Shown here: positions 17,237-25,984 of the stretch, one piece after another
Layout: each line of letters starts with the position of its first letter
How positions within the stretch are numbered: the stretch's first letter is position 1
Assembly (NCBI GenBank): GCA_964531675.1
Contig: CAZHFW010000008.1
Coordinates: 54,330-118,329, forward strand
Source: CAZHFW01 sp964531675
Lineage (GTDB): Bacteria > Planctomycetota > Phycisphaerae > Phycisphaerales > UBA1924
Direction of reading: 5' to 3'
DNA length: 64,000 nt
Program-made: the position numbers and the translations under genes
The notes under the pieces: model-generated
Seen by the model: the letters and a program-made list of their open reading frames with translations, nothing else
Database searches by the model: none
What the model was told of the DNA's origin: nothing

Positions 17237-19108
17237 CTACTTGCGCTTGGAGTCGTCCACGTCGAGGTACTTGCACCAGTTGTTGAAGTCCTCGGTGGGC
17301 TTGAAGTTCTTGAGCCAGGGATTGATCAGATAGAAGCGGGTGCGGGCCATGGCGCCGTAGAACGGCACGTCCTCGATGAGCATGTCGCGCATCTGCTCAT
17401 AGAGCCCGGTGCGCTCGGGGCCCGGAGGCATCGTGCGGGCCCGCTCGTAGAGCTTGTCGTACTCCGGACGGCTGTAGTTGAACGCGTTCGAGCCCGGCGC
17501 GAAGTTGGGCGTATAGAACATCGCCAGCGTGTTCTCCGCGTCGGGATAGTCCGATCCCCAGGCGTATCCGAAGAGCGTCGCCTTCTTCTTGTTCACCGCC
17601 TCGATGAGCTCGGAGAAGTCCACGAGCCTGGGGTTGAGCTTCACGCCGATCGCCGCGGCCATGCGGACCTCAGCCTGAACCTGCTCTTCCTGATTGCCGC
17701 CTCTTGCGGAGTAGTAGTCGATCTCGGGAAGCCCCTTGCCGTCGGGATAGCCCGCTTCCGCGAGAAGTTGCTTGGCCCGTTCGACGTCGGGACCCCGATA
17801 GCTGTTCTCGACGGTTCCGTTGGGCGGATATCCGTCGAGTCCGGGGCAGATCGGCCCGTCATAGGTCTGGTTGAGCCCGTTGTAAAAGGACTCGTTCATC
17901 TCATCGGGGTCGAATGCGAGCGAGATCGCCTGCCTCAGCTTCTTGTTCCTCTCGCTGTACCCGCCAACCACCGGGTCTTCCATGTTGAATCCCCGGAAGA
18001 TGAAGTCGAGGAGCGGAATCGCGAAGGCGGTGACGCCTCGGGCGCGATACTCCTTGCGCAGCTGCTGATTCCGCCGGATGAACGCCTTGTCGAAGTACTC
18101 CGCGGGCACCTGGGTGAAGCCGAGCTTGCCTTGCTCGAAGTCGAGCCACATCGCGGGGTCGGGGACATAGAACGTGATCTCGACGCGATCGACCATCGGG
18201 AGCTTCTTCTTGGCAAGCTCCGGGGACCAGAGCCCTAGGGCGACGTCGCTCTCCTCGTGTTCGGTCGGGTAGTACTCGGTGCGATAGTTCGGATTGCGGG
18301 TCAGGTTCAGGAACTCTCCGGGCTTCCAGTCGCTCTCCTTCGCCAGGATGAACGGGCCCGTGCCGACTGGGTGCCTCGAGAACTGCTCGCCGTAGCGATC
18401 GACCGCCTCCCGCGGAACCACCGAAAGCTGGAACTGCGAGAGCTTCCAGCTGAACTGCTGGATGGGCTGGGTGAGCACGACCTCGAAGTCCGTCGCGCTG
18501 AGTTGTCGCAGGCCTTGCACCGGTGCGGCGTAGTCGAAGGGCTTTCCCTCCTCGACCGCCTTGCATTGCTCTTCCTTGAACTTGTCGAAGCCGACGATCA
18601 TCCCCTTGATGAGCCACCAGTTCTCAAGCTCATACTTCGGGTCGGCCAGCCTCTTCCAGGAATAGAACACGTCCTCGGCGGTGACCGCCCGGCCCTTGCC
18701 TCCCGGGAAGCATGGATCGTCGTGGAAGCGGATGTCGTCTCGGAGCGAAAACGTCCAGGTCTGCGTGCCGTCGGCGTTCATGACGACCTTGGGCATCGTC
18801 CTGACGAGCGAAGGTTCCAGCGCGGAAGGCCGCGCCAGGTACTTGTTCTGGAGCAGCGTGTCGTAGAACTGCGAGATCGCCTGATTGTCGTACTGGGTTG
18901 ATCCCCGCGCGGGATCCAGGTTCTTGGGGCCGTCGGTGCGGATCGGGAGCTGGATGACCTTGAGCCCCGACGAGCTCTGCGCAAGGCTCGGGGCCCCCAC
19001 CGACACGCACGCCAACCAGCCCAGGAGCGGGCAGAGAACTCGGAACCAGCGGTGCAGGGGCTTCAAGGTCGACCTCGGAGGAACGGGGCGGTCCGAACGG
19101 CGGGGCAT
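17237..19108 (-). CDS. Peptide ABC transporter substrate-binding protein (SBP family 5)
   Basis: 623 aa from the ATG at 19108 (MPRRSDRPVPPRSTLKPLHR). A basic N-terminus and hydrophobic stretch (VLCPLLGWLACVSVGAPSLAQ) form a signal peptide. Family-5 features include DGTQTWTFSLRDDIRFHDDP, TAEDVFYSWKRLADP, HPVGTGPFIL and AEAGYPDGKGLPEIDYY. At about 600 residues after cleavage it is larger than E. coli DppA, as OppA-type proteins are. It is the first gene of the importer operon, divergent from the symporter gene. Ligand unknown; di- or oligopeptide is the family default. Confidence 0.92.
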   Translation of the reverse strand: MPRRSDRPVPPRSTLKPLHRWFRVLCPLLGWLACVSVGAPSLAQSSSGLKVIQLPIRTDGPKNLDPARGSTQYDNQAISQFYDTLLQNKYLARPSALEPSLVRTMPKVVMNADGTQTWTFSLRDDIRFHDDPCFPGGKGRAVTAEDVFYSWKRLADPKYELENWWLIKGMIVGFDKFKEEQCKAVEEGKPFDYAAPVQGLRQLSATDFEVVLTQPIQQFSWKLSQFQLSVVPREAVDRYGEQFSRHPVGTGPFILAKESDWKPGEFLNLTRNPNYRTEYYPTEHEESDVALGLWSPELAKKKLPMVDRVEITFYVPDPAMWLDFEQGKLGFTQVPAEYFDKAFIRRNQQLRKEYRARGVTAFAIPLLDFIFRGFNMEDPVVGGYSERNKKLRQAISLAFDPDEMNESFYNGLNQTYDGPICPGLDGYPPNGTVENSYRGPDVERAKQLLAEAGYPDGKGLPEIDYYSARGGNQEEQVQAEVRMAAAIGVKLNPRLVDFSELIEAVNKKKATLFGYAWGSDYPDAENTLAMFYTPNFAPGSNAFNYSRPEYDKLYERARTMPPGPERTGLYEQMRDMLIEDVPFYGAMARTRFYLINPWLKNFKPTEDFNNWCKYLDVDDSKRK

Positions 19109-19261
19109 GGTACTGTCCGACGCAATCGGGCACCAGAGGGTCCCCGATCGGGAACCCAAACTCCCGCTCAGGTATGCTGCGGGCTCCGCCCCATGACCGG
19201 GGTGTGGCTCTCAGGGCAGGACGCCCGGCGGGAGTCCACGCCCGCGAGGCCGTGCAGAACC

Positions 19262-20854
19262 ATGCTTCTTCTCGCCAAGTCGGAGTTCGGCCCGCTGGAT
19301 TGGGCCGTCCTGATCGGATACTTCGCCCTGGTGGCGATCACGGGCTGGCTCTTCTCGCGCCGCGAGCCCGAGGGCGCCAAGGAGTACTTCCTGGCCGGTC
19401 GTCAGATGCCCATGTGGGCGGTCGCGATCAGCGTGCTTGCGACGTCAACCTCCGCCGCGACCTTCATCGGCGCTCCCGAACAGACGTTCAACGGCGACTT
19501 CAGCTACCTCTCCACCAATCTGGGAGGAATCCTCGCGGTCTGCGTCGTCGCGTTCTTCTTCATCCCCGCCTTCTATCGCAACAACTGCACCACGGTCTAC
19601 GACGTCGTCGGCATCCGCTACGGCCAGGGCGCCAGGCTCGCGACGAGCTGGGCGTTCATGATCGGCCGTGTGTTCGCATCAGGCTCGCGCCTGTTCATGG
19701 CCGCCATCCCCCTCTCGATGATCGTGTTCCGCGACACCGAGCCGAGGCACCTGATACTCGCGATCGGCGTGCTCACCATCGTTGGCGTCCTGTACACGCT
19801 CGTCGGAGGCATCCGCAGCATCATCTGGACCGACGTGATCCAGACCGTGGTGTTCGTCGGCGCAGCCGCCGCAGCCTGCGCCGTTCTGCTGAACCGCATC
19901 CCCGCGTCGTCTTCCCAGATCGTGGAAGCGCTGCGATCGACTCCCGTCGGGACGGGGAACAAGCTCACCCTTCTGAACTTCTCGACCGACCCCAAGGTCG
20001 CGTTCACCGTCTGGACCGCGATCGTGGGTTTCACGCTCCAGGGTCTGGCGGCCTACGGCACCGATCACGATCTGGCCCAGCGCATGCTCACGTGCAAATC
20101 CGCCGTCAAGGGCGGCCAGTCCGTCATCACCGCGATCGTCATCGGACTGCCGGTGACGTCGCTCTTCATGCTCATCGGTGCGCTGCTGTGGGTCTTCTAC
20201 CGCCGTCCGGACCTCATGGGCGTCGCGAGCCCGGACTACGAGATCTCCAGCGGGCGCGACGTGTTCCTCAACTTCATCCTGCGTGAGATGCCCGCCGGCA
20301 TGTCGGGCCTGATGATGGCGGGCCTCTTCGCCGCGGGCCTCGGGAGCTTCAACTCCGCCCTCAACGCGATGGCCGCCGCGTTCGTCAGCGATGTCTATCA
20401 GAAGGCCCGCCCCGAGCGAACCGACAAGCACTACCTGCTCGTGGGACGCTGGGCGGTGGTCGCCTGGGGCGTGATCCTGGGCCTGTTTGCGACGCTGTGC
20501 GTGCAATGGCAGAAGGCGTCAGGGCAGAACCTCATTGATTTTGCGCTGAGCGTGATGGCCTTTGCGTACGCCGGGATGCTCGCGGTGTTCTTCGGGGCGC
20601 TGTTCACCAGGCGCGGGAGTCAGGTCTCGGCGATCTCGGCTTTGATCGTGGGCTTTGTGACCGTCGCAGCCTTGAATCCCGCGACGCTCAAGCTCATCGC
20701 CTCTGTGTTCCCCGCCGCCAAGTCCATGAGCGTGTCGATCGCCTTCCCCTGGACGTTGACGATCGCGACCGCGCTGGCGACGATCACGTGCGTGCTCCCC
20801 CGAGGCTCGGGGATGTCTTTGCGACAGCACGAGCAGGCCGGCACACGGGCCTGA
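19262..20854 (+). CDS. Sodium:solute symporter (SSS family)
   Basis: 530 aa from the ATG at 19262; an in-frame ATG at 19193 would add a non-membrane leader, and neither start has a strong ribosome site. About 13 membrane spans follow LDWAVLIGYFALVAITGWLF. SSS signatures include YFLAGRQMPMWAVAISVLATSTSAATFIG split over the first two spans, GLFAAGLGSFNSALNAMAAA and GGIRSIIWTDVIQT. It is 12 nt upstream of the GH20 gene and, with AnmK and MurQ, starts the amino-sugar recycling run. By context it may import anhydro-MurNAc, GlcNAc or a related sugar, replacing the PTS or AmpG of other bacteria. That substrate is inference. Confidence 0.9.
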   Translation: MLLLAKSEFGPLDWAVLIGYFALVAITGWLFSRREPEGAKEYFLAGRQMPMWAVAISVLATSTSAATFIGAPEQTFNGDFSYLSTNLGGILAVCVVAFFFIPAFYRNNCTTVYDVVGIRYGQGARLATSWAFMIGRVFASGSRLFMAAIPLSMIVFRDTEPRHLILAIGVLTIVGVLYTLVGGIRSIIWTDVIQTVVFVGAAAAACAVLLNRIPASSSQIVEALRSTPVGTGNKLTLLNFSTDPKVAFTVWTAIVGFTLQGLAAYGTDHDLAQRMLTCKSAVKGGQSVITAIVIGLPVTSLFMLIGALLWVFYRRPDLMGVASPDYEISSGRDVFLNFILREMPAGMSGLMMAGLFAAGLGSFNSALNAMAAAFVSDVYQKARPERTDKHYLLVGRWAVVAWGVILGLFATLCVQWQKASGQNLIDFALSVMAFAYAGMLAVFFGALFTRRGSQVSAISALIVGFVTVAALNPATLKLIASVFPAAKSMSVSIAFPWTLTIATALATITCVLPRGSGMSLRQHEQAGTRA

Positions 20855-20866
20855 GCGGAGATCCTC

Positions 20867-22723
20867 ATGGACGCCCCACTCCTGATCCCGATGCCCCGGC
20901 GCATGCGACTGCTCGGGGGGACCCGCGAGTTTCCCGAAAGGCTCGGCGTCCACGCGGTGGATCAGGCGTTCACCGCCCACGCTGCCCAGGTGCTTGGAGG
21001 TCTCGCACGCGAGGGCAAGCAGGCCGACGTTCTGTTCAGGCTCGAAACCGGAGCTCCCTCCCGCCCCGGCGCGTACCAGCTTCGCATCGAAGAGACGAGC
21101 TCGATCCGGATCTTCGCCCGCGATCAGGCGGGGCTCCGCCACGCGCTGGCCACGCTCAAGCAGCTCTGGAAGCAGTACGCCCCGCGCCTCCCGCTCGCGA
21201 TCATTGAAGATGCGCCTGCGTTCACGCACCGAGGGGTCATGCTCGACGTGTCGCGCGATCGCGTGCCCAAGATGGAGCATCTGCTCTCCACTGTGGAGCT
21301 TCTGGCGGAACTGAAGTTCAATCACCTCCAGCTCTACACCGAACACACATTTGCGTACCGAAGACACGAGGAGGTCTGGGCCGAGGCTTCGCCCATGACT
21401 CCCGAAGAGTGCCGCGTGCTCGACGAGCACTGTCGGCGGTTCGGGATCACGCTGGCCGCCAACCAGAACTGCTTCGGACACCTGGCGAGCTGGCTCAAGA
21501 GGCGCGCGTACCAGCACCTGGCCGAGATTCAGGGCAACGACACGCTCTGGAAGTTCTACCACTTTGATCGCGCGGGGCCATTCAGCCTCTGCCCGATCGA
21601 GCCAAAGGCCGCAACGTTCGTCGATGGCCTTCTGGAGCAGCTTCTGCCCTGCTTCAGCAGCGGCTTGTGCAACATCAACTGCGACGAGACCTTCGACGTT
21701 GGGCAAGGCCGCTCGCGGGAGGCCTGCGCGGCGCGTGGCGCTGCAGCGGTGTATTTCGACTTCCTGGACAAGGTGGTCGCGTCGGTGCGTGCCCGCGGTG
21801 CACGCCCCATGTTCTGGGCCGACATTGCGCTCTCCCATCCGGAAGCGATCGACCGCATTCCCGACGACATGATCTGCCTCGCGTGGGACTACGAGCCGAC
21901 CGCCCGATTCGGCGCGTGGTGCCAGACGCTTCGAGGGGGCGTCAATCGTCCGGTGTGGGTGTGCCCGGGCACCAGTTCCTGGCGTTCGCTCACGGGACGT
22001 TCATTCGAGCGGCGCGGCAACATCGAAGCTGCAGCACGCGAAGGACTCGCCGGCGGCGCAGAGGGCTTCATGGTCTGCGACTGGGGGGATGTGGGCCACC
22101 GCCAGCAATGGCCGGTCTCGCTCCACGGCATCGTCAACGCCGCCGAGGCCGCCTGGAGTGGTTCGGGCGGGCCTGAGGGAGATGAACGTTCGCTCCGACT
22201 CGCCGCCGAGTCGTTCCATGTGTATGGTGATCGGACCAGGAGCGTCGGACAGCTGCTCGAGGACCTTGGTGATATTGACGTCAACTTGCGGCGGATCGGT
22301 GGGCGTCTTGACGATCAGGGGAAGCCCACGGTGCTCCGCAACGCGACGCTCTTCTTTCATGACTATCACCTGAAGTGGAGCGACGGGTTCAAGCCAGGAA
22401 GCCCTGCGGATTGGGATCAAGCCAGATCTCGCGCGGAGGACATTGCCGCAAAGCTCTCATGCTTGTCGACCTCGCTCTCACCTTTGCTTGCCGATGAACT
22501 CGATCACACGTTGCGCGTGGCGCGGACCATGATCGATCGGGCGATCTTGCGCAGACGACTCGCGAATCCGGAAGGACCGGAGACGACGAAGCTCGCGGAG
22601 GCAATCGCCCGGAATCTTGAGTCGCACCGCCGCCTCTGGCGGATACGCTCCCGAACCGGGGGGCTCGAGCAGAGTTCATCGCACGATCGCATCGCGCTGG
22701 CCGAGCTGAACGCGCCGGCGTGA
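20867..22723 (+). CDS. Glycoside hydrolase family 20 beta-N-acetylhexosaminidase-like protein
   Basis: 618 aa with GGAG before the start. The GH20b-like N-terminal domain is followed by a TIM barrel beginning THRGVMLDVSRD (about 119). The catalytic Asp-Glu pair appears as NINCDETFDVG (Asp273-Glu274). ELKFNHLQLYTEHTFAYRRH and EAAWSG are further family features. No signal peptide is visible, so it is probably cytoplasmic, like NagZ-type recycling enzymes. It would remove terminal GlcNAc from imported muropeptides or chitobiose. The last approximately 200 residues are a helical extension. It overlaps or abuts AnmK. Confidence 0.87.
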   Translation: MDAPLLIPMPRRMRLLGGTREFPERLGVHAVDQAFTAHAAQVLGGLAREGKQADVLFRLETGAPSRPGAYQLRIEETSSIRIFARDQAGLRHALATLKQLWKQYAPRLPLAIIEDAPAFTHRGVMLDVSRDRVPKMEHLLSTVELLAELKFNHLQLYTEHTFAYRRHEEVWAEASPMTPEECRVLDEHCRRFGITLAANQNCFGHLASWLKRRAYQHLAEIQGNDTLWKFYHFDRAGPFSLCPIEPKAATFVDGLLEQLLPCFSSGLCNINCDETFDVGQGRSREACAARGAAAVYFDFLDKVVASVRARGARPMFWADIALSHPEAIDRIPDDMICLAWDYEPTARFGAWCQTLRGGVNRPVWVCPGTSSWRSLTGRSFERRGNIEAAAREGLAGGAEGFMVCDWGDVGHRQQWPVSLHGIVNAAEAAWSGSGGPEGDERSLRLAAESFHVYGDRTRSVGQLLEDLGDIDVNLRRIGGRLDDQGKPTVLRNATLFFHDYHLKWSDGFKPGSPADWDQARSRAEDIAAKLSCLSTSLSPLLADELDHTLRVARTMIDRAILRRRLANPEGPETTKLAEAIARNLESHRRLWRIRSRTGGLEQSSSHDRIALAELNAPA

Positions 22724-22752
22724 GTGAACAACATCGGAGAGCTTCAGGCGGC

Positions 22753-23847
22753 ATGAGCACCAGACGCGCCATCGGATGCATGACCGGGACCAGCCTCGAC
22801 GCCCTGGACGCGTCGCTGGTCGAGATCGACGGACGAGGTCTGGCGATGCACGCCAGGCACATCCGCTCGGTGACCCGCCCCTTGGGATCACTCCAGCCTC
22901 TGCTCCGGACGCTGGCGGACCAGCACCCCCTCACGGCGGGCGACATCGCGGCCCTGAGCCGGGACTTTGCACTCCTCCACAACGACGCGATCCGTGAGCT
23001 GCTCGCCGATGAGCGTGCCGACCTCATCTGTGTGCACGGTCAGACGATCTTTCACGAACCGCCGACCAGTTGGCAGATGTTCAATGCTGCTCCGGTGGTC
23101 CGTGAGTTCGGGATCCCCGTCGTGTGCGACCTTCGCGCAGCTGATCTGGCCGCGGGCGGGCAAGGCGCTCCGATCACGCCGATCGCCGACTGGGTGCTCC
23201 TGCGCGAGTCCAGGCCCGGCGCAGCAGTCGTCAACCTCGGAGGTTTCGCGAACGCGACGATTCTCCCGAGTGAATCAGGCCATGGGCCGGCCGCCATCCA
23301 CGCCATGGACATCTGTCCGTGCAACCAGCTCCTCGATCGGATCGCGCGTGAGCTTCTGGGCTGCGCGTTCGATGAGGGTGGGCACATCGCGGCAAGCGGA
23401 AAGGTCATCCCCCCTGCCGCAGCCGCGCTGCGCGCCGTCTTTGCTCCCGGTGAAGGGCGTTCCCTTGGGACCGGCGATGAGGCCTGGGCCTGGGTGGATG
23501 AGCACCGATTCAGCGTCGCCCCCGCGGACCTCGCGGCCACCGCGTGCTCGGTCATCGGCTCCGTCATCGCTGAGAAGCTCGCCGCGGCCAATCGCGGGAA
23601 GCCTCGCAGCATCCTGCTGGCCGGAGGCGGGGCACGCAATCGCACGTTGGGCGCCGCGATCGCCAGCGCCAGCGGCTGCCCGACCGGCCCAATCGACGAG
23701 GCCGGAGTGCCCAGCGCCTTCCGCGAATCGATCTGCTTCGCAATTTTGGGTGCTCTGTGTCAGGACCGCGTGCCGATCACCCTGCCGCAGGTCACGGGAT
23801 GCCCCTCGCCCGCGCCGGTGGCGGGCGTCTGGTCCTATCCGGGCTGA
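22753..23847 (+). CDS. anmK: Anhydro-N-acetylmuramic acid kinase AnmK
   Basis: 364 aa from ATG 22753 (MSTRRAIGCMTGTSLDALDA). An in-frame GTG at 22720 overlaps the GH20 stop but adds only a non-conserved 11-residue leader. Family motifs are GCMTGTSLD (phosphate), HGQTIFHEP (sugar region), DLRAADLAAGGQGAP, NLGGFAN and LLAGGGARN (ATP). The enzyme opens the 1,6-anhydro ring and phosphorylates, giving MurNAc-6-P for the next gene, MurQ. Its length matches E. coli AnmK. Confidence 0.95.
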   Translation: MSTRRAIGCMTGTSLDALDASLVEIDGRGLAMHARHIRSVTRPLGSLQPLLRTLADQHPLTAGDIAALSRDFALLHNDAIRELLADERADLICVHGQTIFHEPPTSWQMFNAAPVVREFGIPVVCDLRAADLAAGGQGAPITPIADWVLLRESRPGAAVVNLGGFANATILPSESGHGPAAIHAMDICPCNQLLDRIARELLGCAFDEGGHIAASGKVIPPAAAALRAVFAPGEGRSLGTGDEAWAWVDEHRFSVAPADLAATACSVIGSVIAEKLAAANRGKPRSILLAGGGARNRTLGAAIASASGCPTGPIDEAGVPSAFRESICFAILGALCQDRVPITLPQVTGCPSPAPVAGVWSYPG

Positions 23848-23887
23848 TTGAAGCGGGCAGCGGGCTCCGGGCCCATAGGATTGCCCG

Positions 23888-24793
23888 ATGCTTCCTCCGG
23901 ATCGCTCCCACATCCTGACCGAACAGCGCAACCCCCGTTCGATGGAGCTTCACCGCGCCAGCGTCGCGGAGTGTGTCGCGCTCATCAATCGTGAGGATCG
24001 TCTCGTTCTGGACGCGCTCGAGCAGGCGTCCGTCGCCCTCACCGCGTTCATCGAAGCGGTTGAGCCCAGGTTCCTGGCGGGGGGAAGGCTGATCTATCTC
24101 GGGGCGGGGACCTCGGGAAGGTTGGGTGTGCTCGACGCCTCCGAAGCGCCGCCGACCTTCTGCGTGCCGCCGGATCGGATCATCGGGATCATCGCCGGAG
24201 GCGACGGTGCTCTTCGACGCTCCTCCGAATCCAAGGAGGACGACCCGGAAGGTGCCCGGACTGAACTTGAAGCCCTCAAACTGACCAGCGCGGACACGAT
24301 CCTCGGAATCGCGGCCGGTGGAACGACCCCCTACGTCCTGGGCGCGATCAAGCTCGCCCGGTCGATGGGCGCGGGCGTGACGGGCCTGCTCTCCTGCTCG
24401 CCTGTCTCCAAGCCCGAAAGCTGCGACCACCTCATCGTCCTGGCGACCGGGCCGGAGGTTCTGACCGGTTCCACCCGCATGAAGGCGGGGACCGCGACCA
24501 AGCTGGCGCTCAACACCATCTCGACGACGCTGATGATCCGCTCCGGACGCGTCTATCAGAATCTGATGGTGGATATGCGGGCGACCAACGCCAAGCTCCG
24601 GGATCGGGCGGCCCGCATCGTGCGCACGCTGACGGGACTTGAGCGTGAGGCGGCCCTGGACCTGGTCGACCGCGCCGGCGGATCGGTCAAGACCGCGGCG
24701 GTGATGCACGTTCACAAGGTGGGAAAGGCTGAAGCGGAGAAGCTTCTGGAAGACGCCAAGGGGCGTCTGGATCGGGTCATCGACGCGGGCTGA
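23888..24793 (+). CDS. murQ: N-acetylmuramic acid 6-phosphate etherase MurQ
   Basis: 301 aa, full length. The SIS-domain sugar-phosphate site GAGTSGRLGVLDASE and the family signature EVLTGSTRMKAGTATK are intact, as is the N-terminal LTEQRNPRSMELH. It cleaves the D-lactyl ether of MurNAc-6-P, giving GlcNAc-6-P and D-lactate in the cytoplasm. It lies 40 nt after AnmK, its pathway partner. No Shine-Dalgarno sequence precedes the ATG; TAGGAT ends 6 nt before it and could be a -10 box for a leaderless message. Confidence 0.96.
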   Translation: MLPPDRSHILTEQRNPRSMELHRASVAECVALINREDRLVLDALEQASVALTAFIEAVEPRFLAGGRLIYLGAGTSGRLGVLDASEAPPTFCVPPDRIIGIIAGGDGALRRSSESKEDDPEGARTELEALKLTSADTILGIAAGGTTPYVLGAIKLARSMGAGVTGLLSCSPVSKPESCDHLIVLATGPEVLTGSTRMKAGTATKLALNTISTTLMIRSGRVYQNLMVDMRATNAKLRDRAARIVRTLTGLEREAALDLVDRAGGSVKTAAVMHVHKVGKAEAEKLLEDAKGRLDRVIDAG

Positions 24794-24862
24794 ATCCTCT
24801 CATCCAGAACCGACCCGCGTGCCGATGCAAGGCGAGAACTGACATCCAAAGAAGGACCGACG

Positions 24863-25966
24863 ATGCCCCGCCTTCCCATCGAAGCCAACACCGGAACCCA
24901 TGTCATCATGAACGGACGCGAATACCTCGCGTTCGGCGGGTGCTCGTATCTTGGATTGACCAACAACCCGGAAGTCCACGCCGCCCTCATCAACCAGATC
25001 AAGGTCTGCGGCATCTCCACCACCGCCTCGCGCGAAACCACCGGCAACACCGTGGTCCACGACGCCCTTGAGCTCGACGTCGCCGCCTTCACGGGACTGG
25101 AAGCGGCCTTGCTCCTGACCGAGGGCTACACCGCGAACTTCGCGATGGCCCAGGGCGTGCGCGCGCACGGGTGCACTGTCGCGGTCATGGACGAGAAGAG
25201 CCATCGCTCCCTCGGGCACGCGTGCCAGGCAGCGGGGATCCGCGTGGAGCTCTTCAAGCACCTCGACGCCGAGCACGCCAGAGTCTTGGCGGCCAAGCTC
25301 GCGCCCGAAGGCGTGGCGATCATGACCGACACCGTGTTCGCTGCCGATGGCTCGGTCGCGCCGGTCGACGCCCTCATGCGCGGACTTCCGCCTGAGCCTC
25401 GAGCACTCCTGGTCATCGACGATTGCCACGGTCTGGGCGTCCTGGGCCCCTGCGGCAAGGGATCAGCCCTGGCGTTCGGCCTCCAGAACGACCCTCGCCT
25501 CATCGTGACCGGGACCCTCGGAAAGGGGATGGGTTGCTACGGCGGCTTCGTTGCGGGAAAGCGATCAGTCATCGACGCCTTCCGCGCCGCCGCTGGGATT
25601 TACAAAGGCACAACCCCTGTTCCGGTTCCCCTGGCTGCAGCGGCGCGCGTGGCCCTCAAGATTGCCGCGGGCAATCCCCAGCTCGTGCAGCGCCTCCGGG
25701 ACAACACGCTCCGGACGCGCGACTGGCTGAAGAAGATCGGGGTCGAGCCCGCACAGACGCCGGTGCCCATCTTCACGTTCTGGCGCACGCCGGTGGCTCG
25801 AATGGAGCAGGCGTACACGTCGCTGCTGGAACGCGGCATCCTGGTGCCGTTGATCGACTATCCCAACGGCCCGACCGACCGCTACTTCCGCCTCTCGGTG
25901 ACCGCAGCCCACACTCCGGAACAGATCGATACGCTTGGCAAGGCGCTCGTCGAAGTGCTCGCCTGA
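24863..25966 (+). CDS. PLP-dependent alpha-oxoamine synthase-family enzyme (BioF/Kbl-like)
   Basis: 367 aa with GAAGGA 6 nt before the ATG. Fold type I aminotransferase features: YLAFGGCSYLGLTNNPEV near the N-terminus, HDALELDVAAFTG, the PLP Asp-His in VIDDCHGLGVLG, and Lys221 in GTLGKGMG. It is a little shorter than BioF or Kbl (about 390) at the N-terminus. The substrate (acyl-CoA plus glycine, serine or alanine) cannot be read from the sequence. No biotin or threonine-degradation genes are nearby. It sits in the amino-sugar cluster and converges on the ROK gene. Confidence 0.85.
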   Translation: MPRLPIEANTGTHVIMNGREYLAFGGCSYLGLTNNPEVHAALINQIKVCGISTTASRETTGNTVVHDALELDVAAFTGLEAALLLTEGYTANFAMAQGVRAHGCTVAVMDEKSHRSLGHACQAAGIRVELFKHLDAEHARVLAAKLAPEGVAIMTDTVFAADGSVAPVDALMRGLPPEPRALLVIDDCHGLGVLGPCGKGSALAFGLQNDPRLIVTGTLGKGMGCYGGFVAGKRSVIDAFRAAAGIYKGTTPVPVPLAAAARVALKIAAGNPQLVQRLRDNTLRTRDWLKKIGVEPAQTPVPIFTFWRTPVARMEQAYTSLLERGILVPLIDYPNGPTDRYFRLSVTAAHTPEQIDTLGKALVEVLA

Positions 25967-25984
25967 TGTGATCTGGCGTGGAAC

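Noticed and set aside
16421..18238. A 605-codon plus-strand frame across the oppA-oppB region
   Set aside because: Lies opposite two well-supported transporter genes; His/Asp/Arg-rich shadow composition.
19173..19178. TATGCT as a -10 box for the symporter gene
   Set aside because: No -35-like sequence at 16-18 nt, and the hexamer alone is too common.
20519..21838. A 439-codon minus-strand frame opposite the symporter and GH20 genes
   Set aside because: Antisense to two genes with clear family motifs.
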